Part shown: positions 43,231-52,418 of the stretch, one piece after another
How the letters are laid out: each line of letters starts with the position of its first letter
Numbering within the stretch: the stretch's first letter is position 1
Origin: Gammaproteobacteria bacterium
GTDB taxonomy: Bacteria; Pseudomonadota; Gammaproteobacteria; Pseudomonadales; Azotimanducaceae
DNA: 64,000 nt
NCBI GenBank assembly: GCA_026705345.1
Contig: JAPPAV010000130.1
Location: forward strand, 1-64,000
Direction: 5' to 3'
The notes under the pieces: generated by a model
Seen by the model: the letters and a program-made list of their open reading frames with translations, nothing else
What the model was told of the DNA's origin: nothing
Database searches by the model: none
Program-made: the position numbers and the translations under genes

Positions 43231-43791
43231 TCAGACCGTGAGTTCGGCGTCTTCGGCGATCTCGCAGGCGATCCCCATGGCGTATCCGATGGCCATGACG
43301 ACGAGACCCGCCAAGATCCACGGAAGTTCGACAGTAATCGGTCCACTCTGCGGGATACCCAAGGAGGCGGATAACATGCCCCCCACTACGTCCCACACGG
43401 TAAGCAGCACGCTGAGCAATATGATGAACAACCCAATACGGCTGATGCGCCTGGCGTTTCCGGCGTCCAAAATCACGCCGCGCTGGTATGAAGCCAGCAG
43501 GCGTTCCGCTTGTTGGAAGATCGCGACACCGAGCCCAAACAACGGCATCCAGAAGATCAATAGCGCGAGATCCTGCCACTTGAACTCGCCGTCCGTTCGA
43601 ACTTGAAAATCCGTCAGCGTGACCCGAAACCCACTAAGAGTCTCAAGAGTCCCAGAGCGGATGCCGACGAGAGGGGTCAGCACCACAGCACCCATCAGGG
43701 CGCCGAGTGCCAGGGTCGTTACACGAACGCCGAGGCTCAACCTCCGAACCCGGCGTAGGCGCGGGTCGTTGAGGTGGGAACGAAGCTCCAT
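43231..43791 (-). CDS. DUF2975 family membrane protein
   Basis: About 186 residues with four membrane segments: LGVRVTTLALGALMGAVVLTPLVGI, LALLIFWMPLFGLGVAIFQQAERLL, ISRIGLFIILLSVLLTVWDVVGG and LPWILAGLVVMAIGYAMGIACEIAEDAELTV. The last block, ending just before the XRE gene, is the DUF2975 hallmark. Function unknown. I used ATG 43791 (GGGGTG upstream); GTG 43800 is an alternative adding three residues. Confidence 0.85.
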   Translation of the reverse strand: MELRSHLNDPRLRRVRRLSLGVRVTTLALGALMGAVVLTPLVGIRSGTLETLSGFRVTLTDFQVRTDGEFKWQDLALLIFWMPLFGLGVAIFQQAERLLASYQRGVILDAGNARRISRIGLFIILLSVLLTVWDVVGGMLSASLGIPQSGPITVELPWILAGLVVMAIGYAMGIACEIAEDAELTV

Positions 43792-43924
43792 GGGTGTCAC
43801 CCCGCTTTGCCGCTAGAGTTATTGTTCTACGATAATTAGATGTCGTTTTGCAACCACTTCTTGGCTCACTGGGCACAGCTATCCAACGAGGGGAAGTTCA
43901 GGTCTTACGCGTCGGGTCCGGGCT

Positions 43925-45313
43925 TCAAGGGATCCCAGCAAGAGATTTCCCCACACGAAGCAGTTCGATTGGCAACGGTCGCACCTCGACCCCCTCAATC
44001 TCGCCAACGTGACGGCTCTTGCTCCAGATCGCGCCGTTGTCGTAGCGCGCGATCTGCTTGAGCGTCTTGGGGCGCAACTGGTTGGTCCACTTGATCTCGA
44101 CCGGCCAGAACCGACCGTCGTGAACGTACGCGATGTCCACTTCCCCCTGCGCCTTGATGTAGTAGGTCGGGAAGAGCCTCTTGAAGTGGCTCGCGACACA
44201 GGCCTCGACGATCTGCGATGCCCAAACGGGATCCTGCGGCGCAACGAGTATCTGATTCTTGAACGGGTCTGACGACGGTTCGAGCCAGGCTCGCACCGCG
44301 TGCAGAATGAAAGGATCGCAGAACGTCAGCTTCTTGGCTTTTTTCGGCGCGGGACCGAGTTTGTCCTCCCGGAGTGCCGGTAACACGGCAACGGCGTCCA
44401 TACGCTCGAGCAACTCGACATAGTCCGCGACTGTCTTAGGGTGGTCGATGGACAGGTCCTGCGCAAGCCCGTTCCACGTAACCTGGCTGGTGTAGCGCGT
44501 GACGATGGCCGACAGCACCTCGCGCAGATACGCCTCCTGTTTGCCGCGCTTCAGGACATCGCCGCGAATCCAGTCCGAGTAGGTCGCGAGGGTGCTTGGG
44601 CGGATGGCGCCATGCTCCGCCATGTCGTTGATAGCCGCCAGGTAGCCGCCGTGGAGCAGGTAGCGATCAAAAGCGTCGAAGATGAGGTCGACCGTCTGTT
44701 CTGAAAGGTCGAACGGTTCTTCGAACTGATCGTCGGCGTCGGTGACCTTGGCTTCGAGTACGACAAACTCGTTGAACGCCAGCGGGCGGAGGTGGAAGTC
44801 GTTGACCGCGGCATCGCCCCGCCGGCCCGGGAACCGCATCCGGGCCTCCTGCAGAAACGAGAGGTCGGAGCCCGTCACCACCAGCGCCGTCAAGTCGAGC
44901 ATGCCAGCGTCGGCGGCATACTTCACGGCCTTGTCCCAGTCCCGAATGTAGGTGACCTCGTCGACGATGAGATAGTTGAACTCGCCGTGGGGCACCGCTG
45001 ACAAGTGCTCCTCGATGTGCCTCATCAGACCGTGGTGGTCGTCGATCAGTTCGCCGGACAGGTAGGAAACGGCAATCGCCGGCACGCCGTCTTCAAGCAA
45101 TTCCGCCATCCACTGTTTGAGCAACGTGGACTTGCCGGTCTGCCGTCCGCCGCCCAAGGTGAAGATGCCGGCCGTTCGTCTGGGGAAACGGTCGAGCAGC
45201 CCGGATCGGTGCCTGAACGGGCATCCGGCCAGATGCCTCAGTTGCGGATCATTCGCCGAGAACCGCGTAGGACTCCCCCGGTGGCTGTTGTGGGGGAGGA
45301 ATCTCGGGTCCAT
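43925..45313 (-). CDS. AAA ATPase with DUF4143 domain
   Basis: 462 residues. Walker A GGGRQTGKST (Gly54-Lys61 and on), Walker B-like NYLIVDEVTYI, sensor-like VVTGSDLSFLQEARMRFPGRRG, then a winged-helix-like middle and a C-terminal DUF4143 part with VEIKWTNQLRPKTLKQIARYDNG, a PD-(D/E)XK-like strand pattern. Such ATPases are widespread in variable regions, and their role is not established. ATG 45313; an AT-rich palindromic site lies 37-73 bases upstream. It is divergent from the broken helicase gene. Confidence 0.87.
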   Translation of the reverse strand: MDPRFLPHNSHRGSPTRFSANDPQLRHLAGCPFRHRSGLLDRFPRRTAGIFTLGGGRQTGKSTLLKQWMAELLEDGVPAIAVSYLSGELIDDHHGLMRHIEEHLSAVPHGEFNYLIVDEVTYIRDWDKAVKYAADAGMLDLTALVVTGSDLSFLQEARMRFPGRRGDAAVNDFHLRPLAFNEFVVLEAKVTDADDQFEEPFDLSEQTVDLIFDAFDRYLLHGGYLAAINDMAEHGAIRPSTLATYSDWIRGDVLKRGKQEAYLREVLSAIVTRYTSQVTWNGLAQDLSIDHPKTVADYVELLERMDAVAVLPALREDKLGPAPKKAKKLTFCDPFILHAVRAWLEPSSDPFKNQILVAPQDPVWASQIVEACVASHFKRLFPTYYIKAQGEVDIAYVHDGRFWPVEIKWTNQLRPKTLKQIARYDNGAIWSKSRHVGEIEGVEVRPLPIELLRVGKSLAGIP

Positions 45314-45349
45314 ACCGAGGCCAACTGCCAGACAGGCCGCAAGTGTTAT

Positions 45350-45386
45350 CTAAATTTAGTCACTATGCAATGACTAAATTTAGTCA
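45350..45386. promoter_or_regulatory. Tandem palindromic operator-like site upstream of the AAA ATPase
   Basis: A perfect 16-bp palindrome TGACTAAATTTAGTCA lies at 45371-45386, and a second copy of its core, CTAAATTTAGTCA, lies at 45350-45362, 24 bases away. The base composition (AT-rich in GC-rich DNA) is striking. On the minus strand the palindrome overlaps a -35-like TTGACT, so a bound protein could block transcription of the ATPase gene. No regulator is adjacent that obviously matches; the XRE gene at 43001 is one candidate. Confidence 0.55.
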
Positions 45387-45678
45387 ATCGCCCGTGTGCC
45401 TCCACAACGAGGTGCTGATTGGCCTACACAGGTAGCAGACGCCTCGACGTGCGTTACGGCATGGACAACCGTGATGAACGGCTTGTACGGCAGCCAGACC
45501 ACCGTTTGGGGCCAGATAAAGTTATCCTATCCAGGCATCGTTGGGATATAGGAGCAGTTTTGGACGATCCCAACGTCGCACAGCCCCCCGTGCCAGGGAG
45601 GCGACCAGCTTTGTGTCAGCCAGTGTGCGAGGACATAAGGCCGCTAGACTACCAGTGTCCGCGTTGAAGGAGCTTTAA
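45387..45678. other. Non-coding gap upstream of the decayed helicase
   Basis: About 290 bases between the palindromic site and the helicase relic. A small open frame (45419-45667) has no family resemblance and no ribosome site, and I see no RNA gene. The only clear element is the AAGGAG at 45667-45672, the ribosome site for the GTG at 45679. Promoter elements for the helicase probably lie here but are not distinct. Confidence 0.4.
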
Positions 45679-48164
45679 GTGGGTTTTGACTTATCATCAA
45701 TCACGAAACCAAAAGACATATCGCGCCCGACGGATCCAATCGAGATCTTCCACTCCGCGACAGTCGTCGAGACCTCTGGTTGGCCCAGGGTGATGCGTTG
45801 CGAGAGTGGCACAAGAACAGAGATTGCTCCGACGTAGCGGTCGTTTTGAACACGGGGGCTGGAAAAACACTGGTAGGCTTGCTCATCGCCCAATCCCTCG
45901 TGAATGAGTCGTCCGCTCAGGTGTTATACGCCTGTGCATCCATCCAGCTCGTCGAACAGACGTACGAAAAGGCCATAGGCTACGGTCTCGATGCAACGAC
46001 CTACTAAAGAGGTGATTTCTCAAACGACCTATACGACCGGTGCTTGGCGCCGTGCATAACGACCTATCAGGCGCTGTTTAACGGGAAAACGCGCTTTCGT
46101 CAACATGGCATATCAGCCGTGATTTTTGACGATGCTCATACGGTAGATCACATATTGCGTGATCAGTTCTCGTTGACTATTGAACGGGATCAAATGCAGT
46201 CGACGTTCACAGAGCTGTTCGAACTGTTCAAGGACTACCACCGTTCGATCAGTCGTCTGGCGACCTATCAAGCAATCGTTGATGGACAGGTGGATCGTAT
46301 GGCGTGGGTACCGCCATTCACTCTCCACAAACACGCTGCAGAGATCTCGCGGATTCTCCGCAATGCCAACCTTCACGAAAACACAGGGACGATGTTCGCC
46401 TGGGAACACTTAATTGACCACGAGGACATTTGCTGTGCAATTGTTACGGGTAACTCAATCACGTTCACTCCTCCCGGCGTTCCAGTTTCTACGCTACCGT
46501 ACTTTAAGAAGACGACAAATCGAGTCTATCTATCCGCGACAATGAGTGCGCCTGACGTCTTCGCCAAGACATTCGGTCGAGTACCTAAGAAAACGATATC
46601 GCCATTGACTACTGCTGGAGAATGTGAACGCCTCGTCCTGACTCCTGCCCTTTCCAACGAAGTAACTGACGACGTCGGGTCTTCAAAAGCGCTTCTGGAA
46701 AGCCATAAGGCACTGATCCTAGTTCCCTCGTACACACGAGCAGAACAATGGTCGCCTGTCGCGACCCCGCCCCCGAAAGATAAGGTCTCGGAGCGAATTC
46801 GGGCGTTTCGTCTTGCCGAAGCTACGTTGCGAGACAAACTCCAACTTGCGGCACGCTATGAGTCGACCTACCGGGAGACACTTGCCGAGTCATGGTGATC
46901 GACGATCTGCCGATGGGTTCCGGTCCACTAGAGCGTTTCCAATGGGAGTACCTGAACCTCTCAGACAAACTACGTAGCACGGTCGCGTCCCGGATCGTTC
47001 AGAGCTTTGGCCGAATATCTAGAGGCATGAGTGACCACGGAGTCGTCCTGATCACGGGACAAGCACTCATTGGCTGGCTCCACCTACCAGCCAACCTCGG
47101 TCTACTGCCGGGATTCCTTCAATCGCAAATAAGACTCGGTCATGAGGTTTCAGGCAATCTAACTTCGACCGAGGAGTTCGGAGACGTCATCGACAAATGC
47201 TTGACGAGGGACAATGCATGGACAACGGCGTACAACGATTGGATGCAGGACGCTGCGCCGGATAGCTGCAAAGAACACTCACAGGAAGCCGTAGACGTGG
47301 CCTTGGGGGAGGCCAGGTTCATCGAAGCGATGTGGGATCGCGATTTTGAACGTGCTGCGAAGAGCATCAAACGAGGTGCTAAAGCCGGCTGAAGCAATCT
47401 GCGAGAACACGCTTGCCTGGTGTCTAGTGTGGTTGGGTTACGCTACCGAGAGACTAGGAGACTTGAGCTCTGCAAATCAATACTACGGTCGCGCTCATAG
47501 CCTGCAACAGAACATTCCGCGCCAGCCGGTCAAGACACGTTCATCGTCCGTGACTCCCCCGCAGGTTGAAAGAGTCGTGCGGCAACTCCGTACGAAGCCA
47601 ACGGGCCCGATCCGGCTTCCTCAGAACATAGACAAAAACCTTTGGGCATTGAACGGCAAAGGATCTGTACCGCAGACAGAAGAAGCGTTGAAGTTTCTAG
47701 GAGAATACCTCGGGTTTGAGTCTAGTAGACCTGAGAAGGAGGTCAAGACGGGCCCCGATGTACTGTGGTTGGTTGACGACCTTGTCGCCATTTGCATGGA
47801 GGCAAAGACCCAAAAAGAAGCTCAGTCGGTCTACAAAAAAACGGACATTGGGCAGCTAGGCGATCATGTCCAGTGGGTCCGGGATAATACCAACGCCAGT
47901 GACATAGTTCCGATCTTTGTTGGGCCGCCGGTACCAGCTTCCTCGTCGGCCAACCCGACTCCCGACGCGCTGGTCATAGAGCTCGAACAGTTCGATCTCT
48001 TGCGTGAGAGGCTAGTCGCCGCGCTGTCGGATGTGACAGCCAACGCGTTGGTGTCGACCCTGCCCAATGAAGTCGCCGGCACATTCGCCGACCGCGATCT
48101 ACTCTGGCCTCGCGTATTCGAGCTAGTCGTCAAGCACACGCTGCGCGAGATCAAACAAGACTGA
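45679..48164 (+). pseudogene. Decayed DEAD/DEAH-box helicase gene
   Basis: One ancestral gene of about 820 codons, now in four pieces. It starts GTG 45679 (AAGGAG 6 bases upstream; DPIEIFHS), shifts frame near 45750, then reads LAQGDALREWHKNRD and Walker A NTGAGKT. An in-frame TAA at 46005-46007 interrupts the DEAH half; the same frame continues through VIFDDAH. A second frameshift near 46860 leads into VDLPGDTCRVMVIDDLP and the motif VI region IVQSFGRISRGMSDHG. A third near 47380 leads into the C-terminal part, which ends at 48164. Composition is clearly more AT-rich than the neighbours, suggesting acquisition and decay. A defence-type helicase is possible but unproven. Confidence 0.85.
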
Positions 48165-48188
48165 ACTCTCAATAGTTGGCCGGGATCG

Positions 48189-48935
48189 CTACCCCCGCCC
48201 GATATACGGCATCGACGACGCCATGACCGTGATGAACGGCACGTTCGCGTCAAGCGGCAGGCGGTCCATGTAGACCACCGCCTGGGCGACGTTCTCTACG
48301 TCCATCGTCGGTTCCGACTTCACGGAACCGTCGGGTTGTTTCATGCCTTGTCCCATGCGGGACGTCATGTGCGTCAACGCATTGCCGATGTCGATCTGGC
48401 CACAGACGATGTTGTGGGCGCGACCGTCCAGGAACGTCGATCTCGTCAAACCCGTCAGCGCGTGCTTGGTGGACGTGTACGGAGCGGAGTTGGGCCTTGG
48501 CACATGGGCGGAAATCGACCCGTTGTTGATGATGCGGCCACCCTTCGGATCCTGGTCCTTCATCAACCGGATGGCATGCTGGGTACACAGGAACGAGCCG
48601 GTCAGGTTGATGTCCACGACGCGCTGCCACTGCTCCAGCGTCAGGTCTTCCAGGGGCACCCCTGGCGCACCGGTACCGGCGTTGTTGAACAGGAGGTCCA
48701 GGCGTCCGAAGGTCTCCTTCGTTGATTCGAACAAGGCCGCAACGGATTCCGGATCGCTGACGTCCGTTCGAACCGCCAGTGCCCGATCCCCCGCACGGGA
48801 CTCATCCGCCACTTCCTCGAGCAGCTCCAGGCGACGACCCGCTAGGGCCACGGAATAGCCCTGCCTGAGCAAGGCCAGCGTCGTGTGTTTGCCGATGCCG
48901 GTTCCGGCGCCCGTGACAATCGCTACCTTTCCCAC
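48189..48935 (-). CDS. Short-chain dehydrogenase/reductase
   Basis: 248 residues. [52 protein letters not shown] and [11 protein letters not shown] give the full classical SDR set; length is normal. Start GTG 48935, five bases after GGAGG. It follows the hydroxyacid dehydrogenase gene by 9 bases, and with the LLM gene upstream forms a likely three-gene operon on the minus strand. Substrate unknown. Confidence 0.92.
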   Translation of the reverse strand: MGKVAIVTGAGTGIGKHTTLALLRQGYSVALAGRRLELLEEVADESRAGDRALAVRTDVSDPESVAALFESTKETFGRLDLLFNNAGTGAPGVPLEDLTLEQWQRVVDINLTGSFLCTQHAIRLMKDQDPKGGRIINNGSISAHVPRPNSAPYTSTKHALTGLTRSTFLDGRAHNIVCGQIDIGNALTHMTSRMGQGMKQPDGSVKSEPTMDVENVAQAVVYMDRLPLDANVPFITVMASSMPYIGRG

Positions 48936-48944
48936 ATCGACCTC

Positions 48945-49994
48945 CTAGACTGCCAACGCCGTCGAGAACCCGGGGACACCGGCCCATCGTCCCGTATTCG
49001 TTTCGTGCATCACCGCGATGGTCTTGATGACCTCTGGATTGGCGAGCCCGTGGGGCTTCTGACCCGACAGCACCCGGATGATGTTCTCCGCCTGGCGGAT
49101 CGGACACTCCTCGAGGAACACCGGCGAGAAGCCCGCGATGTGCGGCGTGACGATGCAGTTCGGTAGCTTGAGCAACGGGTCGTGGGACTCCAACGGTTCG
49201 ATCTCGGTGACGTCTAGGGCCGCGGCTTCCAATTGCCCGGCGGCCAAGGCTTCCGCCAAAGCCTTGCCGTCAATGATCGGTCCGCGGGCCGTGTTCACCA
49301 GGATCGCCGTGGGTTTCAGCTTGCCGAGGGTGTTGGAGTTGAACAGGTGCCGGGTCTCGGCGGTCGCCGAGCAGTGGATGGTGATGTAGTCGCAACGCTC
49401 GAGAATCTCCTCGAACTCGACCAGCCGAACGCCGTAGAGATCACCCACCGTCTGTTCGACGTACGGGTCGTAGGCGATGATCTCCGCCGGGCCGAATCCA
49501 CGGATACGATTCGCGAAGGCGCGGCCGATATTGCCGAAGCCGACGATACCGACAACGTGGCCCGCGATGCGGCGAACCGAATTCACGTAGTTGCCGGTGG
49601 TGCGCGGGTTCTCGCGCCATTGTCCTTGCCGCGTGGAGACGATCGCGTCGTGCAGGCACCGGGTTACCGACAGCAGCATGGCCACGGCGTGATCTGCCAC
49701 CTCGCTGGTGTTGACCCCCGGCACGTTGCAGGCAAGCACGCCGAGTTCGGTGGCGGCATCGAGGTCGATGGAATCCACCCCGACGCCGAGGCGACTCACC
49801 ACCTTGAGCTTCGGGCAGGCCTCCATCACTTCGCGAGTCGTCAACGGCATGACGCCGACCTGGGCGCCGTCGGCGTCCTTCATCAGTTCGATGAAATCCT
49901 CCGTGCTGCGGACCCGGCCCTCGACCACCTCGAAGCCAGCGGCTTCGAACAGGTCAGCGCGATTGAAGGGGCTACTGGGTAGTGCGACTTTCAT
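48945..49994 (-). CDS. D-2-hydroxyacid dehydrogenase (phosphoglycerate dehydrogenase-like)
   Basis: 349 residues. NAD-binding VGIVGFGNIGRAFANRIRGFG, LVNTARGPIIDGKALAEAL with the catalytic Arg region, and NCIVTPHIAGFSP with the catalytic His fit D-isomer-specific 2-hydroxyacid dehydrogenases. No ACT or regulatory domain, so it is not the long SerA type; a short tail of about 25 residues follows the core. The start overlaps the upstream LLM stop (ATGA). The substrate is a 2-hydroxy acid or its keto form, not determinable. Confidence 0.9.
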   Translation of the reverse strand: MKVALPSSPFNRADLFEAAGFEVVEGRVRSTEDFIELMKDADGAQVGVMPLTTREVMEACPKLKVVSRLGVGVDSIDLDAATELGVLACNVPGVNTSEVADHAVAMLLSVTRCLHDAIVSTRQGQWRENPRTTGNYVNSVRRIAGHVVGIVGFGNIGRAFANRIRGFGPAEIIAYDPYVEQTVGDLYGVRLVEFEEILERCDYITIHCSATAETRHLFNSNTLGKLKPTAILVNTARGPIIDGKALAEALAAGQLEAAALDVTEIEPLESHDPLLKLPNCIVTPHIAGFSPVFLEECPIRQAENIIRVLSGQKPHGLANPEVIKTIAVMHETNTGRWAGVPGFSTALAV

Positions 49995-51256
49995 GGTTCC
50001 TCTGATTTCCTCCCTGCGGCGACCGCTTCGCCCTTGTCCGCTCCGGTCTTCACGTGCGCCGCCAACGCCGTCGTCGCCGGTCCCGCCGCCGAGGCCATGG
50101 CCTCGCGTGCACGTTCGTTCTCCTGGATTTTGCTCATGATGGCCACGCCCGCTCGCTGCCAGGTCTCCCGGTTCTCGATCACGAACTGGTTCGATTCCCG
50201 GTAGCTCGCGAGCATGCCGTTGACCTCGGGAACGACATACCGGGCAAGGAGGTCCCAGCTATTCAGCGTATTCGCTCGATTCGCCCAGTCGTGGACGAAG
50301 CCGATGACCACGCCGAAGCCACCGGTGACCTCGATCATTTTCTCGATGCGTTCGACCAGGTCGTCGGGGGTCCCGATCACGGCGACGCTGCCCTCGCTGA
50401 ACGCGGTCCCGTCCACCGCTTCGTCGGGTGTCTTGAAGATGGTTCCCTCGCCTGCGGCCAACGTGCCGACCGTGTATTCGTTGTTGTGGCGGAAGAGCCC
50501 TTCCTTGGCTTCCTCGCGTGCCTTGTCCCGGGTCTCGGCGATGTGCCAGCTCATCACCACCCGCCACATGCTTCTCTCGACCGAGCGGTTGTGCTTGGCC
50601 GCGGATTCCTCCGCGAAGCTCCATTGCAGGGGCAGCGCCTGCAGACCGGCCTTGGTCGTGGAACCGATGGACAGCACGCCCGCGCCGTGCTTGCCCGCAA
50701 GCGTCATGCCCGACGGGCTCACCATGGAGGCGACGGCGAACTCCATGTCCCGTTGCAGCGGCAGAAGTTGGAGTTTGGCCTCGTTGAGCTTGAACCACTC
50801 GCACTCGTAGCTGAACCGGTCGCCACCCTCGAACAGACGGCGGATGATGCCCATGGCCTCGTCCTGGCGGTCACGGAGCACCATGGGGTCGACGCCGAGG
50901 GTATTGGCGTCGGACGGCAGCGCTCCCGGACCCGAACCGAAGATCAACCGCCCCTGGCTCTGGTGATCGAGTTGCACCAAGCGTTGGGCAACCATGAACG
51001 GGTGGTGGTACGGCAGCGAAACCACGCCTGTGCCGAGACGGATTCGTTGGGTTCGCTCCGCTGCCGCGGCGAGGAAGAGTTCCGGCGACGCGATCACCTC
51101 CCAACCGGTGGAGTGGTGTTCGCCGCACCAGAACTCGTCGAGGCCCAAGCGGTCGAGGTGCCGGACGAGGTCGAGGTCGCTGCGCAGTTGCAGCGTCGGA
51201 TGCTCGCCGATCGGGTGATGCGGCGCGAGAAACGCCCCGAATTTCATGTCGCGCAT
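49991..51256 (-). CDS. Luciferase-like (LLM class) flavin monooxygenase
   Basis: 421 residues. MKFGAFLAPHHPIGEHPTLQLRSDLDLVRHLDRLGLDEFWCGEHHSTGWEVIASPELFLAAAAERTQRIRLGTGVVSLPYHHPFMVAQRL is the flavin-dependent luciferase-like core, closest in style to limonene- or alkane-type monooxygenases; a C-terminal tail of about 50 residues extends past the barrel. It needs a flavin reductase, none of which is adjacent. ATG 51256 is used; ATG 51247 (MKFGAFL) is also possible. The stop overlaps the hydroxyacid dehydrogenase start. Confidence 0.87.
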   Translation of the reverse strand: MRDMKFGAFLAPHHPIGEHPTLQLRSDLDLVRHLDRLGLDEFWCGEHHSTGWEVIASPELFLAAAAERTQRIRLGTGVVSLPYHHPFMVAQRLVQLDHQSQGRLIFGSGPGALPSDANTLGVDPMVLRDRQDEAMGIIRRLFEGGDRFSYECEWFKLNEAKLQLLPLQRDMEFAVASMVSPSGMTLAGKHGAGVLSIGSTTKAGLQALPLQWSFAEESAAKHNRSVERSMWRVVMSWHIAETRDKAREEAKEGLFRHNNEYTVGTLAAGEGTIFKTPDEAVDGTAFSEGSVAVIGTPDDLVERIEKMIEVTGGFGVVIGFVHDWANRANTLNSWDLLARYVVPEVNGMLASYRESNQFVIENRETWQRAGVAIMSKIQENERAREAMASAAGPATTALAAHVKTGADKGEAVAAGRKSEEP

Positions 51257-51390
51257 TGGATGAGTTCCCGTTGGGACGACGCCGACGCTCGTCCGTGTTT
51301 CGCCTAGAGCAGTTCTTCGGCCATGAACCGAAGCGTTTCCGGATTCCCGGTGCCGACGTTGATCATGGTCACCGGGCTCTCCTTCCAGGC

Positions 51391-52308
51391 TTAGAGCCGT
51401 TCACGTATCCGTTCCTTCGGCCCCACCAGCGAGATCTCGTCGCAAAGTTCCGACGGCACCGCCGCCATGGCCTCGTCGCGTCGGCCGGCCATGAACAGTT
51501 CCTGGACCCGGTCGGCTTCGTCGCCGAAGCCCATGCGGGTGATATGGTCCTTGTGCACGTTGAAGCTCTTCGCGCCCATGCCGCCGACGTAGAAGCCGAC
51601 GTTCTGCTTGATCTGGCCGAGTCCGCGTTCCACGTCATCGTCCATGATGACCGGCACCGACGCGGCGATCTCGAAGTCGCTGTTCTTGATCCGCATGGCG
51701 TCCTTGTACATGTCCATCATCCGGTCGGGGGAGAGGAACATGGGAATCCAGCCGTCGCAGAGTTCGGCACCCAAGGCAACGTTCTTCGGCCCTTCCGCGC
51801 CGAGGTAGACGGGTATGCGCTCGCGAACCGGATGCAGGATCAGCTTCAGCGGCTTGCCGAGGCCCGTGCCACCCGGCATGGGCAGCTTGTAGTGATTCCC
51901 GTCGAATGACACCGGCCCTTCGCGGGAGACGATCTGGCGAAAGATCGCAATCCACTCGCGCGTCCGCGCCAGGGGTTTCGGATAAGGCTGACCGTACCAG
52001 CCCTCGACGACCTGCGGCCCGGATACGCCGATGCCGAGGATCAGGCGGCCGTTCGACAGATAGTCCAGCGATACGGCATGCATCGCGGCGCTGGCCGGGG
52101 TCCGCGCCGAGATTTGCATGATGGAACTGCCGACGTTGATGCGCTCGGTATGGGCGGCGATCCAGGTGAGCGGCGTGAAGCAGTCGGCACCGTAGATCTC
52201 CGGCGCCCAGATGGTGTCGTAGCCGAGCGATTCGGCTTCCTGCGCCATCTGCACGAGCCGGGCGCCGCCCGGCGGTCCGAACGGCCCGATCCCCATACCC
52301 AGCTTCAT
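51391..52308 (-). CDS. Luciferase-like oxidoreductase, probably truncated by an in-frame stop
   Basis: 305 residues to a TAA at 51391-51393. The LLM core is clear: MKLGMGIGPFGPPGGARLVQMAQEAESLGYDTIWAPEIYGAD, INVGSSIMQISARTPASAAMHAVSLDYLSNGRLILGIGVSGPQVVEGWYG. Reading past the TAA in the same frame gives AWKESPVTMINVG and then NPETLRFMAEELL to a TAG at 51304-51306, the normal C-terminal end of such F420/flavin-type enzymes. So the last 29 codons seem cut off by one base change (GAA or CAA to TAA) or a sequencing error. The truncated protein loses its final helix and may be impaired. Confidence 0.85.
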   Translation of the reverse strand: MKLGMGIGPFGPPGGARLVQMAQEAESLGYDTIWAPEIYGADCFTPLTWIAAHTERINVGSSIMQISARTPASAAMHAVSLDYLSNGRLILGIGVSGPQVVEGWYGQPYPKPLARTREWIAIFRQIVSREGPVSFDGNHYKLPMPGGTGLGKPLKLILHPVRERIPVYLGAEGPKNVALGAELCDGWIPMFLSPDRMMDMYKDAMRIKNSDFEIAASVPVIMDDDVERGLGQIKQNVGFYVGGMGAKSFNVHKDHITRMGFGDEADRVQELFMAGRRDEAMAAVPSELCDEISLVGPKERIRERL

Positions 52309-52340
52309 GGATGTCCCCCGAGCAAAACGGCAAGCTTACA

Positions 52341-52409
52341 CGCCTCGCATCGCGAGGCGCACTTGCATTGCAAGGCGCACTCGCGGCGCGTGGCGCACTC
52401 CGGTATGTT
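52341..52409. repeat. Hairpin and three 18-bp direct repeats between divergent genes
   Basis: An 8-bp perfect hairpin, CGCCTCGC / GCGAGGCG with a 3-base loop (52341-52359), is followed by the octamer GGCGCACT at 52356, 52374 and 52392, exactly 18 bases apart. The bases between copies differ. The array lies between the starts of the LLM gene (52308) and the thioesterase gene (52419), so it could be a regulatory array; no regulator is identified. Confidence 0.5.
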
Positions 52410-52418
52410 CGCGAACCC

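Noticed and set aside
45419-45667. Small frame in the gap before the helicase
   Set aside because: No ribosome site, no family, and it lies where only the helicase promoter is expected.
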